DNA of 64,000 nucleotides from Lagopus muta (Eukaryota; Chordata; Aves; Galliformes; Phasianidae), in NCBI RefSeq assembly GCF_023343835.1, contig NC_064449.1, positions 3,633,778 to 3,697,777 on the forward strand, in the 5' to 3' direction. Shown here one piece after another: positions 38,682 to 51,773 of the stretch. A program made the translations under genes and the position numbers. The first letter of the stretch is position 1. Every line of letters begins with the position of its first letter. Below the pieces are notes generated by a model. That model did no database searches. It was not told the origin of the DNA and was given only the letters and a program-made list of their open reading frames with translations.

Positions 38682-41240
38682 CCTCGGCGCGGAGGGCGAG
38701 GAGCCGCCGGCTCGGCCCCGCCGCTCGGTTGCGCCGCGCTCAGCGCCGCGCCGAGACCTGCCCCGGCGCTCCCCTCCCCGGTAAACAACCGCCGGGCTGC
38801 GCTCCCCCCTCCCCGCCTCGCGGCCGCCGCCGGGTCCTAACGCTAACGCTGCCGCCGCCGCCGCCCGCCCCCGGGCGGGTCCCGGCCCCGCGGGGAGCCC
38901 CGGGAGGGGAAGGGGTCGAGAGCCGCGGGGCAGCGCCGGAGCGGCCGGAGGGCGCCTGCGGGGAAACGGCTCCGAACCCCGCGCCCCAAAACGTGAAAAA
39001 CGGCAGGGCCGGGAGAGGGGGCTGCCAGCGCGGAGCCGTGTCTGCACCCCGGGTCGGGGCCGGGATGTTGTTCATCTTCCAGCCTCCCCTCCAGAGCTTA
39101 GAACTGAATTCTCCTCCCCCGATTCCGTGTTTAGGTTCCCTCAGCTTTAGAGACTGCGCCCGGGGGCGCGCGCGATAGCATTGCTTTTTGGTGACTCCAC
39201 ACGCTCGAACGGCTGTGTCTGTTATAGAAAAACAAGGTAAACAGCCTCGAATGCTTTAAATGAAGTGTTCAGTGTTTCAGCCACAGCAAAAAAGCCTTTC
39301 TACAGACATCTGAAACGGGCACGTAGGTTACAAGGGGTACTTTTTCACCAAACAGGCAGTGTTTAGATTCTGCAGTGCCGGTGGCTGTATGTCACCAACA
39401 ATGCTTCCACGTGACAGAGGGAAAAACAACCTCTGAACGCCTGGACCTGTCGGCGCGGGGCTCTCAGAGGGGGCCGGGGCCAAGCGGTGGGTCTGCAGCC
39501 AAGGCACAGGCTGGCAGCACCAGGTGCTGCTATTTGTGGCTTTTCCACCGAGTTCCTCCTGACCTTGGCCAATCTGCCCACTTTCAGTTCTGTGCTCTTT
39601 CCCCTTTTTTTTTCCCTTCTAAATGAGCGACAGTCACACTTTCCTCCCCTGAAATAGACATAGAAGGTCTCTTCTATTAAAGTGCTTTGAAATCACATGC
39701 AATCAGTGCCGGGAAGCTGCGTGCTGTACTGTGTTTGATGAATCGCTGTCAGCAGCAGTCCTTCCCTTCCCAGATGTTTCCATCCTGGCAGTGCTCTCTG
39801 TCAGGCTGCTACAGGTGTCACAAGCAGGCACAGAGCACCGATCCAAGCCAGCTTTTACCCTTTTCCTACCAGATCATGCACACGTTTGTGCTTTACAGCC
39901 AGGCTGCCCACAGTGCAGCCACAAAAACAACAACAGATGTACCAGCATGGCAGAGAGGTAATGATGGAAACAGAGCATTCAGCAAAACTATCACTGAGCA
40001 TGAAACTGTAACCTTAGCACTTATGTGATTCATACTTAACAATACGATTTAACAGGACAGTACTTCTAGTTTAATAATGAATTTAAACAAACAAAACCTG
40101 CAGCCAGACTTGCTAGGTTGGAAAAATCCTTTGTGTGTCAGCACTGACCAACATCACAGCTCTGATGTCTGCTTTGTGCTATTCAGCTCATTGTGTGCAC
40201 ACTCAGTTATTGCATTCCTGATGCTCTCCAGTTTTGCCCACTGTGAAGGCACTGCTGAATGGAGCAAGCAAGAATTCTACATGAGGGCTACTGAATCAGA
40301 CCTTCTGTTAGTAATAGCTCTTGCTAAGAGATTTTATGGGACAAATTCCATTCAGTCAGAAGCTGCAGGGCCACACATGCATCCAAAGGCACAGTCTGCC
40401 CAGAATTGTTTGCAGTGGGCTGCCAACCTGATTTCTTTTAGTTCATTTTGTGAGACTAATTTGGCTTCTGTGCCATGTTGCACAGAAAGCGCCTCCCCCT
40501 GTACATCCCGATCCAGGAACTGCAGGCTGGGCAGTAATCTCTGTGGAAACAAACCTCAGACCTCTCTCTGCTGTTATGTAACAAGATAAATCTGCAGTTC
40601 TTATTACACCCAGCCAAGCTGCAGCAAACAGTCAGAGTTTCTAGTCCACAGAAGAACAATAGGGAATCTGGGAGAAATGCAAAACCCATCACATTAACGG
40701 CAAAGATCAAAGTCTTTTCCACAGCTGACTTCTAAGCTTTTTTTCTCTTTTATCTCCAGCTTTCGGCAGGATGAGGAAAGATTTATGCCTGGCAGTTTCA
40801 CACGGTTAAGTTTAATGGGATGCCAGTAGCAGCTGTCAAAGGCAGAGTCAATTGTTCTTCCCCAGCTTTGGGAATGGGCTTGCTCTTCTTGCCACACTCT
40901 GAAGAGATTAAACCTGACATGACTTCCTAGGACTTGATTTCCAAGGACCTGCCCAAACTATCACTAAGCAAATAGCTCTGTAGCTATACCCTCACACTGC
41001 ACACGTGTACAAGTCAGTACGTACATACACATACATGCACCACGGGGCACACACACATCCACAAACAACTCACAGAAGAAAATATATGCTATTTCTAGGA
41101 ACAGGGAAGGTCAGGCACCCTCCCTGAACTCCGTGTGAACCATTTCCAACCCTGAGCTGGTACCTTCTCTGCTGTTTGCCTGATGCAGCTTTCGGAATGA
41201 ACAATGTCAGCTTTCTCTGTCCTGCCTCTCAACTGGGCTC

Positions 41241-41259
41241 TTTTTTTTTTTTTTTTTTT
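41241..41259. repeat. T19 homopolymer
   Basis: Uninterrupted run of 19 T in the intergenic interval. Confidence 0.9.
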
Positions 41260-41601
41260 ATATTTTCCACCTGTGGAAAAAAATTGAAAATGCATGGAAG
41301 ACTTTCTTTGAGAAGAAAAATGCAAAGAAAATAACATGTAGCACAGCATGCTACACAGGGAGGCAAAAGTTCATAGTTTCCCATTGAAGTACTAATATGC
41401 TTTATCACTTTATCTTACTAAATAAAGGGAATAAGCAAAATCACCTTTATAATCTATTATTTTCTAGACAAATGGATTGCTTAAAAGAGAACATTGACCA
41501 CTGCCTTCCTTTTAACAAGGCACATGGCACATTCCTATCAATACCTATTGCTTCCTTTTGGAATAATTATTTATATATATGTTTTCCTCAAAACTGTTTT
41601 C

Positions 41602-41621
41602 TTTTTTTTTTTTTTTTTTTT
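41602..41621. repeat. T20 homopolymer
   Basis: Uninterrupted run of 20 T in the intergenic interval. Confidence 0.9.
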
Positions 41622-43598
41622 GTAAAGCCTTCTTCATTCTAATTCATCACTTCTCCCATTTTTCTGCTTACTTCATTAATTGTGATCGTTAAAATAGTAA
41701 ACTTAGGCCTCCTCTACCATGAAAAGAGTATTAGAGCAAATTGTGTTTCAAGCTTAAAATTGTAACTATCAAATGCCACCAAATACTATTAAATACTTAT
41801 ATTTCCAACAAAAGTGCTGTGTTTTTTTTAACTCTTCTGTTGCTTCTGGATCATAAAAAGAGCTCTGGGCCTCACCTGTGAGAAGCCTTCTGTAAGCAAT
41901 GACGTAGGGGTCAGAAACAGATACGTTTTATTCCTAGCCTAGAAACAATCTGCGTAGAAAAAAACACTGGGGTTGGAACAAATGGATTGGATGTTGAGTT
42001 TATGAAATCATCAGCTGAGTATAACTAAAAATCAAGACAGAAACAGACACTACAAAGGAGTCAGTGTGGAGCAATAGAAATATCTGATTGCACTGTTGCA
42101 TCCCCCTGCTGACACGTTCAAGGAGAGGCTTCCCCTCCCCCTTCCATTTGACAGCATGAGCTATTGCTAAGTAAATGCCAGCCACAGCCTCCAAGGACTA
42201 ACAAGGAAGTCTGCAGAAGCAAAACAACCATGTGTGATATTTGAACTGGTTCAGACTGGTTCAGGGTTTGCTCTACTTACTCAAAGTGCCTTCTCAGATG
42301 AGCTTTCTGTGTGGGCTGTAATAAAAGGAAAGAGGCCTCAGGAGGGCAATCTGGGACCTATTGTTTACTGGGGGAGCAGAGCAGCTAGCTTCTCTTGCGC
42401 TGAGATTAGCAGTAAATACTCCCAGTAATCACTGACTTAAGAAATTTCACACACTGAGTCCTCTCTAGTAGCAACACCCCTTTGTCTTTCTTGTGACAAA
42501 CTGCACAGGGCCCTGTCACAATTCCCTCAGTGGTTCTGTCAGACCCAGCTGCACACAAATGTGTGTTCACAGTGGTCCATTGGGAATGTTGTAAAGGTCT
42601 TAGCTTGGATTCATGGCTCTTAGGTCTCTCCCCTAGCACTTTCTGAAATCACTGTATGGATCACAGATAGCATTTTCCCAATGAATGTGTCTTAGCAAAA
42701 TACCTTAAAACTGGACAGATATTTCTAGGGGTATAGAGCAGTTGAAGAGGCTTCAGATCCCACTTACACTATTGTTCCATTTCCTACAAATGCAGGCTGC
42801 TGTTGACAGAAAACAGAGCATGTATGTTTAAGGGTAGATGAATGGAATTGGAGAATACACAGGCCTATGAGTGAAGAACAGAGGCTTTACTCTAAATTCT
42901 TATACAGATTTGTTGTTTGACCTTAGGCAAGCTTCTGCCAGTTTGCCATATTAATACTACTTAAGTCACAGAAGGCAGTTATACTTGTGTAGTGCTGACT
43001 TAGATTAAGAGCACAAATAAACATGAATGTAGAAAGAAACATGAGAATGTGCTGTGTATTTTTTCTTAAGGTATTAAAGTGCCTTTGCAGCTTTTCTGTT
43101 TCTTAATTCTGTGATGTGCATAGCAGTAACTAGCAAAGCTAAGCGGTCAGCTAAACCCTAAACTAAACGTTCTTCTTGGTTAGAAAATATTGATGTAAGA
43201 ATAGCAGCTTATCTACAGGTGAGATGCATGAAAAAGGCAGAATGAGATGTATGGAGATTTTAGTCAAATGGAATAAAGATTTTTGTTTAGGTTACAGTCA
43301 TTAAACTTCCAGTGAATTGGACAGAACTGTTTAAGTGCCCCTCACTCACCATGGGAACAGATTTCATAGTCAAGCACAAGTGACTGTCCAAAACTGCTGC
43401 TTAAACTTCAGTAATTGAATATTATCAAATTCAGAGTTAGCTTTCACTGTGAAAAGAACGAGGGTGCAGAGTTGCATTTAAACATACAAGAATTCCAGTT
43501 CCTTTGGAAAACACACCACGGTTAAAATGCACAGCCACTCACTACAGGCAAGCAACTCCCATATCCCTGCCAACATAAAGGCAGGGAGGTTATAAACT

Positions 43599-43626
43599 CA
43601 TAAAAACACATAAAAACACATAAAAA
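43599..43626. repeat. 10-bp tandem repeat, CATAAAAACA
   Basis: Two perfect copies and a third partial copy (CATAAAAA) head to tail. Confidence 0.85.
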
Positions 43627-46514
43627 GAAAACAAAAATGTTTTTCTTATCTAGCTAGGGTTTTAGGACTGTGATCAGAGTAGTCTTTGTAATTCAACCTA
43701 GGAGCAAAGACCAAACCTTTCAGTAGAGCTACCAGTGTTTCTGCATAAAAGCGCAGGATTCACAGACATTTACAGTGCAGGGCTCTCACCTCTGGATTTT
43801 ATTTTCCTTAGCTGACCTGAAAACAGATTAAACCCATTGGCACATAGGTACAGTGAAAGACCTCTCTCTCCACAGGTGTTTGCCTGGAGGCTGTGGGAGG
43901 GGTTGTGTTTACTTTGGGAATTTGCCCCAGTCTTCTCTGCCTAGAATGGAAAACCTCTCTATTTTCTCTGTGGGTTGCACACATGGCATTGGCATGCAAG
44001 GACAGCCTCCTTCTGGCTCTTGTAAATGCACATGGACATTTAAAAGTCTATTTACAAAAGCAAAGATCCTGTTACTTGAATATATTTACGATATAGGGCA
44101 AATCTTTGTTGCTGTGGTCTCAAGTTTGTCGTTCTCTTAGAAAATTAGGGTTCAAACTGGCAAAACCACAAGGAGGCTAAAGGAGTAGAAAGGAACAAAG
44201 GATTAATAAAGTTTCATCCCATACTTTGCTAGTCTTTAAAATATGACAGTGTTGAGTTGGAACACTGCATTTGACTGATGACCCAGCACCTGAAATAGGC
44301 AGGTGAAAAACCCTGTATGTTTTTCACTATCTTATCTTCCACATACTGAGTAAGGACAACCCCAAGTTTCATACAGATAGTTGCTACTCCATCCACATAT
44401 GCTAAAAATATGAAAGAAATTTCATCACAAAGACCCAGAGAAAGAACTTCCTGGTCAAAAGAAGACCATCTGACACACAGTGTTGCAACCTGCCTATAAC
44501 ATTACCTGTTTCCATGTGGAGATCTGCCAAGGCAGAAACTGTCTCTGGAAAGAGGAAGATTCAGAGATACGAGAAATACAGGCTGTCTCTGGATACTCAC
44601 GATATCTGCTCTCCATCTCCAGGAAATGAATGCATGCAGCCTGCAGAGTTTAATTCTCTTTTGGTTTATTACTATTTAAAAACCAGTTTTTGCATCCCCT
44701 TCTACAGAGGCTTCACCTTCCAACAGAACATACAAAAAAATACACACAATAGAAAAAAAAAAAAGATAGGTAGGTAAGTTGCTTTATACAAACAGGTCCC
44801 TAAGAACCCAAAAGGCTAAAACAGGCTCGGTTTCAATAGAAGCAGGCCCATAAATAGGCAAGAAACTTCATTCAAGTAGGGAAAGAGTCATCCATCCTCA
44901 CCTAAGATCCTTTCTTGCTCACACTGAAGATAATGGGAGGATTCCCAACAACTTCAGTAGAAGCAGGATTGAGATTCATCAGAGCCAATGGCAAACTTTT
45001 CTGCTCCTTCCCTTCCAAGGCACTGTCTTGTCCACACTGCATGCAGCCAGGGAAAAATGCCAGTCTTCCTGGCTCATCCCCACACTCGTGTTTCAGTTGT
45101 TTGCTCTACAGGACATCTGAGAACAGCCTTTTATTTTCTCTTACACTGTGTATTAACACTAATTGCTGCAAACTTTCAGATTACAACAGTACTGAAGAGA
45201 AATTCTGATCCCAAGAGCAAGGCTTGGTTGATTATTTAAGAGCCAGCAGTCAGTCTGACAAATTTGCAGAGGGCATGTAGAAGTTGCCTGGAGAAGGCAC
45301 CAGTTTGTAGACACAGCAGCCAAAAAGCTATTAGCGGGAGTGAGATTGATTTATTACAGAAGCACTTACCCACACTCGCTATGTGGCTGCAGGAAGCTCG
45401 AGAGCATTTATAGCTGCCGGTGGCTGTTTGAAGTGACCCCATGGTCCACACGGAACCCAGGAGCTAGGAGGGAGTCACTGAGACACCAGTTACCTCCTTC
45501 CTTCGGCACATCTCAGCTCAGAGCACTTCCCAGTCTCCAAAACTGCAGTACAAGTAGAGAAGCCACCCAGGAAAAGCTTCATTCACATAAACCCTGAGAG
45601 CAGATCAATAACACCAGGCAGTCTTTATATTTATTTAGATATTTCACTTTTTGGGAAGAACGTAGCTGGATGCTTAACTTTGCATCGTGCCTGGAGTCAG
45701 TGGGGCCAAATGTTTGTAGCAGTTAAGTAGCACTATTGTGCAGGACAGTTTGGCACTTGAATCATTCTTACTCAAGGTTATCATCATCTCATTTTTCATA
45801 TGGGAACTAAACACAGGAAGAGGCCAGAGATGACATAAGGTGTTAATTCTTTACAAAGAGGCAGTCATTACCCACTACCACAGAGCAAACAACTGTGGTT
45901 TTCCACTAGCATGCTTTAGCCATTACAGCCATCCCCACAACTCCTTATAGCCAGGGTTCTTGCTCCTGTTCTGCAGGACTTCGTAGTTATGTCACAATAT
46001 TTTTTTTTTTTTGTTCTATTTAGCCAAATAGTTCTCCAGTCTGTTTTACAGGTAGCACTGTTAATCTGTAGAACTGTGTGGATCTGAACAGGTACACACA
46101 CTGGCAAAGGAATGTATGGGGATGAAACTATCAAGGGAGCAGGCAGAAATACATTCTGCCAAAGCTGTTGCTGCTGCTGATTCTGCAACAGTAAAGAGTG
46201 GCTTCAGGCTGCAGCCCAGCCACTGCCTCCCTCTGTCCAAGGCTCAGTGCTCCTAAACACACAGCTTTCTTAAAGGGACACAGAGCAGCAGACTGGGCTG
46301 AAAGCCACATCTGTTCCCAAAGGCTCATTCACAACGGCTGAAGGTTCTCAGTTAGAAAAGCACCTACAGGATAAAAAGCCAGGCTCAATCAGGAGGCAGG
46401 GGCATCTTCCACAATCTGCTTTCTTTTTCAAATGTTTCCTTTCTCTTTTCTTTTCTTTTTTTTTTTCTTTTTTTCCCTCTTTGCTCATTTGTTTTGTCTC
46501 TTGGGTTGGAAGTG

Positions 46515-46553
46515 AGAGCATAAGCTCAGAGATTCAATGTGAGCTTATGTTCT
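46515..46553. other. Inverted repeat with 14-bp stem
   Basis: Arms 46515-46528 and 46540-46553 pair over 14 positions, with a perfect 10-bp core CATAAGCTCA/TGAGCTTATG, one G-T wobble and an 11-base loop. The stem is too short for a typical miRNA precursor. Confidence 0.6.
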
Positions 46554-47610
46554 ATTCAATTAAAACTCATGTACTGTGCCCATGCAAAAGGTGAATGGTA
46601 TAAAGCTGGCTTAATTTACATTAAGATATTCATAATGCTGTTAAGATATATTCATAATGCTGAAAAAGCCAATGTGTTCCATGGTTTTGTTTGGCACTCG
46701 CTCTCAGAGTTTCTGCCACCCTGAACCATCACAAATATTTCTGTTTATGTGGATGATACAGAAAAGCCTTTCCTGTTTCATACATAAAATTTTGATAGTT
46801 GTGTTTTCCTTTGTCCATTCATCTCTCATGAAACCCACAGAAAGCTCTTGCTTTCCATCTGTTCTTCCAACACTGAAGTCTGGAGTTCCTTTGAAATTTA
46901 CTTTGGCATCTACTTCCTCAAGCAAGCACCTTAAAAAAAATTAAGCTGGAAGTGGGACCCCACTTCAGACTCAGGACAAAAATTCAAATATTGAATTCTA
47001 GGAACAAAGATTTCGGGAAAACAAAACAAAACAAAAACAAGACACTAAAGCTACAACAGAGCCTACAAAATCTAGGTTAGATTTCATACTATCAATTCCA
47101 TTAGTTGAGTTAGGTAGACATTCAGTTACACAGCTTTTCTATTCAAGTCAAGTCATTCCTTACTGCTGATAGCAGGTAAGGGAGAAACAATAATTTCAGA
47201 GAATACTTGGGAAATAACAAACATTCCCTTAGTCACTGGCACTCAAATGGGTCTAAAACTGTGACTGGGCATTTGCAATTATTCAGAAGATAGGAATGAA
47301 GACCAACTCCTCACCATCCTACAGTTCTAGGTTTAAAAAACCAAAACAAACAAAAAAAGACCCTCTCCCCATAATACTTTGAGCTATGATAGTTAAGGCA
47401 CTGGATTGAGAGAAGGAAAATCTGAGTTCAGTTTCTGGTTCTGCTATTAATTTCCCACATTATCATGGGCAAATCACTTAAGATTGAGAGCTCACATGCC
47501 GTCACATTGCCATGCATCAGATAAGTCACACCAGTCAGTTTGCAGACACCTAGCATGTGGCAAATGCAAGGTGACATGACTTCATGTAATTCGGTATTGA
47601 ATAAACTCAT

Positions 47611-47704
47611 ATTATATATAAATATATTATATATAAATATATAATATATTGATACATAATATATACATACATATAATACATTATATATATATCATATATA
47701 TATA
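47611..47704. repeat. AT-rich microsatellite
   Basis: About 94 bases of almost pure alternating A/T with interspersed ATAC units and several short palindromes. Likely unstable in length and prone to cruciform formation. Confidence 0.9.
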
Positions 47705-50700
47705 AACCTGGCACTTGTGGTGGACATAACTTACTTTAGGCAAAAAGAAAAGCCTAGTGATAAGTCTGAGCCCCTGCGTTCAACACAACATTTAAGCATG
47801 CAGTTAAGAGTTTCAACTCTGTTTCATTCATTCACTTATGAAATGCTCACATCTATTCCTACCTTGTCTATCATTAATATCTAGATTATAAAGGTTTGAA
47901 GATATTCTCATACCTAATACAGAAGGGTCTGAACCACAGTTGAGGGGTTTAAGGACTCCCATAATACAAAGAAGTACTACTAATCTGATTATCAGAATTT
48001 GTATTAACTGAAGTTCCTTCCTTTGCAGAGCAGTGCACTGACTTCAACATTGGACTGCAGTCCTAGCAAATAACAAAAAAGATAGTTATCATCTATACAC
48101 TGACATGTTAAAAATGTAATAGAAACAATCTCAGTGAGGTTGCAGCTTGAAGCAATTTGAGTATTTCCTTTTGAACCCTGAACTGATGAAGCTGAGTTTC
48201 TGTTTGGATCTCTTTTATGATCTATAAGCAGCAGACACTCCCCAAAGGGTAGAATTTGCACATAAGTTCCTATTTAGAACTGAATAATATGCCTCCAAAA
48301 CAGGAGAGAGCTCTGAAAGTCCATTTCTGCTGAAGATGTTAGTACTTGTCTGCACTAATCTGCACGTTGGTGAAAATCTTTTCCATTTACACTAGAATTG
48401 TCATTTCAGGATTGTTACTGCCTAATTGCTTCCTTGTTCACTAGACTGAGAATTAAATAGCTTTCATTCAGTTCACTCCTGACAACTTAGTAAGCATTTG
48501 CTTTGACGAGCAAAACGCACCGTGTTCTAGGAGGTTTCCTTTGTAGCTTAAGGCTTTTCATTAGTTTCATCAGGCCAAAATTTGTAGCTTTCAGAATGAA
48601 ATTCCAATGCGCGTGGTGCCAAAATTCAACTCACCAATAACAGTAAAGTCAGTGGAACTAAAACTAGGATAAAAATAACCTGTATTCTGGAAATGGATTT
48701 TATGACTACCCCGTGTTCTCCAAGAGCTGGGAACACTGAGGACACAAACTTCGTGTATCTTTCAGAGCACAGCCTCAGTTCTACAGAAATCTTCCCCACA
48801 GCTCACTGCTCATTACTGAACACTGGCTACCTGCAAGTCAGCATGACTGCACTTACATTTGTTAATTCCAAGGAATTGTTATGCTGAGTGGAAAGCCTGC
48901 TCTATCTTGAATTGCTTGGCAGCTTACAGGGTTGTCTCAACATAATCCAGATTTTGTTACTTTCTAGAAACGTCCTGTTTCTACTTGTCAAATAAGCTCA
49001 TCAGTACACCTTTGTTTAAAGGGGTTTTTGCTGGTTTTTTTGCTTTTCTTTCCCTTTTAGATGAGACTCACACCTGTTCCAGGGATTCTGGGGGAAGATG
49101 ACTGGAGAAGAGCGTGTCATTCAATCTTCCAACCCAGATTAATAGCAAAATGTCAAGTCCATATTTGCATGAAATATGCAAATTTAGAAAGCGCTGGTTC
49201 TATAAGGAGAAAGTCTTTGATTATTCAACCTCAGTTTAAAATACTCAAGAGCAAGCTTAAAAAAGGAGCTTCCTATAAGAGAGAAGCTGCTGGTTCTAAA
49301 TCAGTAGAGTTTAGAATGGCATCCTAAAACCTTTAACCTTACAAAGGGCTCCACTTCAAACACAAAACCAAAATAGGACTGTATCCCACAAGGTCTTGTT
49401 TTAGCTGCTCAGTTTGGACTGGGAGCACTTGGGCAATGCAGAGTGCCACCAGAGCCCTTTGTGGCTACCTTCTTATTTCATATAAACACACCTCTTAGAG
49501 AGGATGTAGATCCTGGTCTGCAGTGGTTTATCCTGAACCAGCACTGCATGCATGATGGGGACAACCATTATTTCACAGAGTGCAAGTTTGGTGTGGAACT
49601 TGGGCTCTTCAAAGTGGCCTTTCTAGAAACATTCAGTGCATACATAGGAGCTTGATTTGCCAAATCGCTCCTTAAACCTCTGCTCATTACCCCTCACAGC
49701 AATTAGGTGATGTAGAAAAAACTTCTCACATACAGGAAATCAAGAAGTTAATTCAATGATTATGCTGTTGTCTATGCAACTTTGACCATCAATAGCAGAA
49801 CCATGATTAGAACTCAGGAGTATTCCTAGCTCATAACCCTGTGTTTAGTTGATTACATAACATTTATATCTGGATTTGCTACATAAAGAACTTGAAAAAA
49901 TTACACGGGAAGAGGGAGGACCAAGAAAGGACACTATTTCTGCTCAAGTGGCATATTCAGATTAAACAGAACTTCAAACAGCCTAGAAACCCTGCTTCTT
50001 CGCCTTCTGTAATCAATTCTTTTTCAGAGATCTACTGTTCACATTCTCTTATAGTAGAAACCTTTCTTGGCAAATAAATGAACAAGCCTGGCTTTTGCAA
50101 ACCTGACTAAAGGTAGATCAGGAAAGCAAGACTGTAGCCAAAAAGTCCAGGTCACTGAGAGTGCAGTACAATGGAGAGGGATTAACACCATATTTACTGG
50201 TTCTCATTCGCACACCTTTTGGACAGGTGGCTAAATTGTTCAAAAACCAGACCAAACAAGGGGATGTAAAGTAACATACTAACTTCTTTAATAGAGTCCA
50301 ATCCAATTAAATCAAAACCACTCTGTGAACCCCTGGGTTTATTCACACTAAACAAGTCAGTGGTACATCGTGTTAACCCGATAGCTGATTGCGTTTGTAC
50401 CGGCACCAGGTCCCACATGAAAAATGAGCACCAGTCAACCAGACTGCAATGGTATTTTTTCCATTTTCTTTTCCCCCATAAAACTATTTCTTTCATAGAC
50501 TTAAAAACAACCAACTAGCCAAGTTATTAATTATGGTACACCTAAAAAAAAAAAAAAGAATACTAACCCTAATGTGACTGCTGCTTTAAGAGTGCTCTGT
50601 GTCTCGCCTTAGACTGGCTTTTCAGTAGCAATTCACTACAACAGGTCCTAAAATAATAATAATAGAGAATTAAAAACCCGACAGCAAGTTTAATGGTTAA

Positions 50701-50810
50701 AAATAACAAAAACAACCTGTTCTGAATGGTGATTTTACTCAGCAGTTATGTCCTGCTGCAGCACTCACAGCCTCACAAATGGTAGAAGGGGTTCAAATTC
50801 TCTCACCTTC

Positions 50811-50816
50811 TTTATT
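50811..50816 (-). terminator. PATZ1: Candidate poly(A) signal AATAAA for PATZ1 (distal)
   Basis: AATAAA on the - strand about 540 bases after the PATZ1 stop codon. It is one of several possible signals, and I cannot tell from sequence which is used. Confidence 0.3.
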
Positions 50817-51056
50817 TTCTTCTTGTTTGTTTTTAAAAGGACAACTGCATTGTAATCTGCTAGGTACCATGGGACATTTTTCTTAACGTTATGTTCAGTC
50901 AATAATGGGACTGTTTTCAAAACTTACTGTGTTTTCCTGGGGTGGGTTAGGGAAGATAGGAAGAAGAGAGAAAACAGAATACAGCTCCTTGTAGCTGTAG
51001 CTCCCACGTGCCTTGGTTACTATGACTGTCTCTAATTCTCAGATCAGTGCTCGTTT

Positions 51057-51062
51057 TTTATT
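51057..51062 (-). terminator. PATZ1: Candidate poly(A) signal AATAAA for PATZ1 (proximal)
   Basis: AATAAA on the - strand about 290 bases after the PATZ1 stop codon. It would give a very short 3' UTR, so a distal site may be preferred. Confidence 0.3.
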
Positions 51063-51354
51063 CTAGAAGATCATGATGAAACACTGGCTGCAACTTTTAT
51101 AGCTCCACTTGGTGTTTTAAATCACGTCTCCTAACCAAGGTCACCATCTTCTGTAAATCATCAGCTAAGAAGCATTTTTTCCCTCTCCCTAGTGAAGGTT
51201 TAAAGGTGGGGTAGGGCATGAGACAAAGAGGGAAGCTAAAATGAATTTAAAAAAAAATTGCAGCTATAGAACCAAATTTCATTATTTCCTCTTTCATTCA
51301 CAGCATCTTATCATTATAGCCAGACTGCTGCTTTGCTTTAAGGTCAGACTGATC

Positions 51355-51773
51355 TCATTTTCCCTCTGGCCCCATCGGTTGCTGGTCGACCTCTGGATCC
51401 ACAAGGGATGATGCAAATGCTGACTGGACGATCTGAAACCCAAATGACTCCAGAAGAGACATGTTCTGTTGGGGTGAAAAGGGGGATCCCAGAGCAGGAC
51501 CAAGGTCCCCCAATGGGCCACCAAGGGCCCTGACGTGAACTTTCTGTATGTGTTTGTTCAGATAAGACTTTGATCTGAAAAAGCTGCCGCATTCAGGGCA
51601 AGGGTACTTCTTCTCTGCCTCCGTCTCCATTTTGTTTTTGCTGACTGCCATGTCACACGAGAAGGAGCCATTGGTGCTCTGTTTCTCAGGAGTCTTGAGG
51701 TCACTGGTGTCAGAGAGATCTCCATATGAATCGGAACTTTCAATCGGGTCCGAATGTGAACATTTCTGTCCTT
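51355..51773 (-). CDS. PATZ1: PATZ1 last coding exon
   Basis: Acceptor CCCATAG on the - strand, stop TGA at 51357-51355, 138 residues. It starts GQKCSHSDPIESSDSYGD, continues through a TPEKQSTNGSF linker, then the last C2H2 finger and the conserved tail ALGSPFSPQQNMSLLESFGF and on to MGPEGK. Confidence 0.96.

Larger units (their letters stand above)
38050..39180 (-). promoter_or_regulatory. PIK3IP1: CpG island and promoter of PIK3IP1
   Basis: CpG-dense block covering PIK3IP1 exons 1-3 and about 500 bases upstream, ending at GGGGGCGCGCGCGA near 39175, where composition drops to AT-rich sequence. No TATA box was recognised. The long ORFs on both strands here are GC artefacts apart from the three exons. 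Confidence 0.75.
39181..50790. other. Intergenic interval between PIK3IP1 and PATZ1
   Basis: About 11.6 kb between the PIK3IP1 CpG island and the end of PATZ1. It is AT-rich with simple repeats: T19 at 41241-41259, T20 at 41602-41621, a 10-base tandem at 43599-43626, an AT-rich microsatellite at 47611-47704 and a 14-bp hairpin at 46515-46553. ORFs up to 170 codons (40077-40589, +) have no recognisable domain or homologue. I could not support any gene here. Confidence 0.6.

Noticed and set aside
37892-39178. ORFs of 220-298 codons over the PIK3IP1 CpG island
   Set aside because: GC artefacts. They run through the introns between PIK3IP1 exons and shift frame relative to the real exons; only the segments that form exons 1-3 are coding.
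40077-40589. 170-codon ORF on the + strand between PIK3IP1 and PATZ1
   Set aside because: It starts in ordinary AT-rich sequence, and the peptide shows no recognisable domain or pattern of conservation. A homology search would be decisive; a conserved frame would revive it.
46430-46490. Long pyrimidine tract as a branch/acceptor region of an unknown exon
   Set aside because: It is followed by no AG with an open, recognisable reading frame; simple low-complexity sequence.
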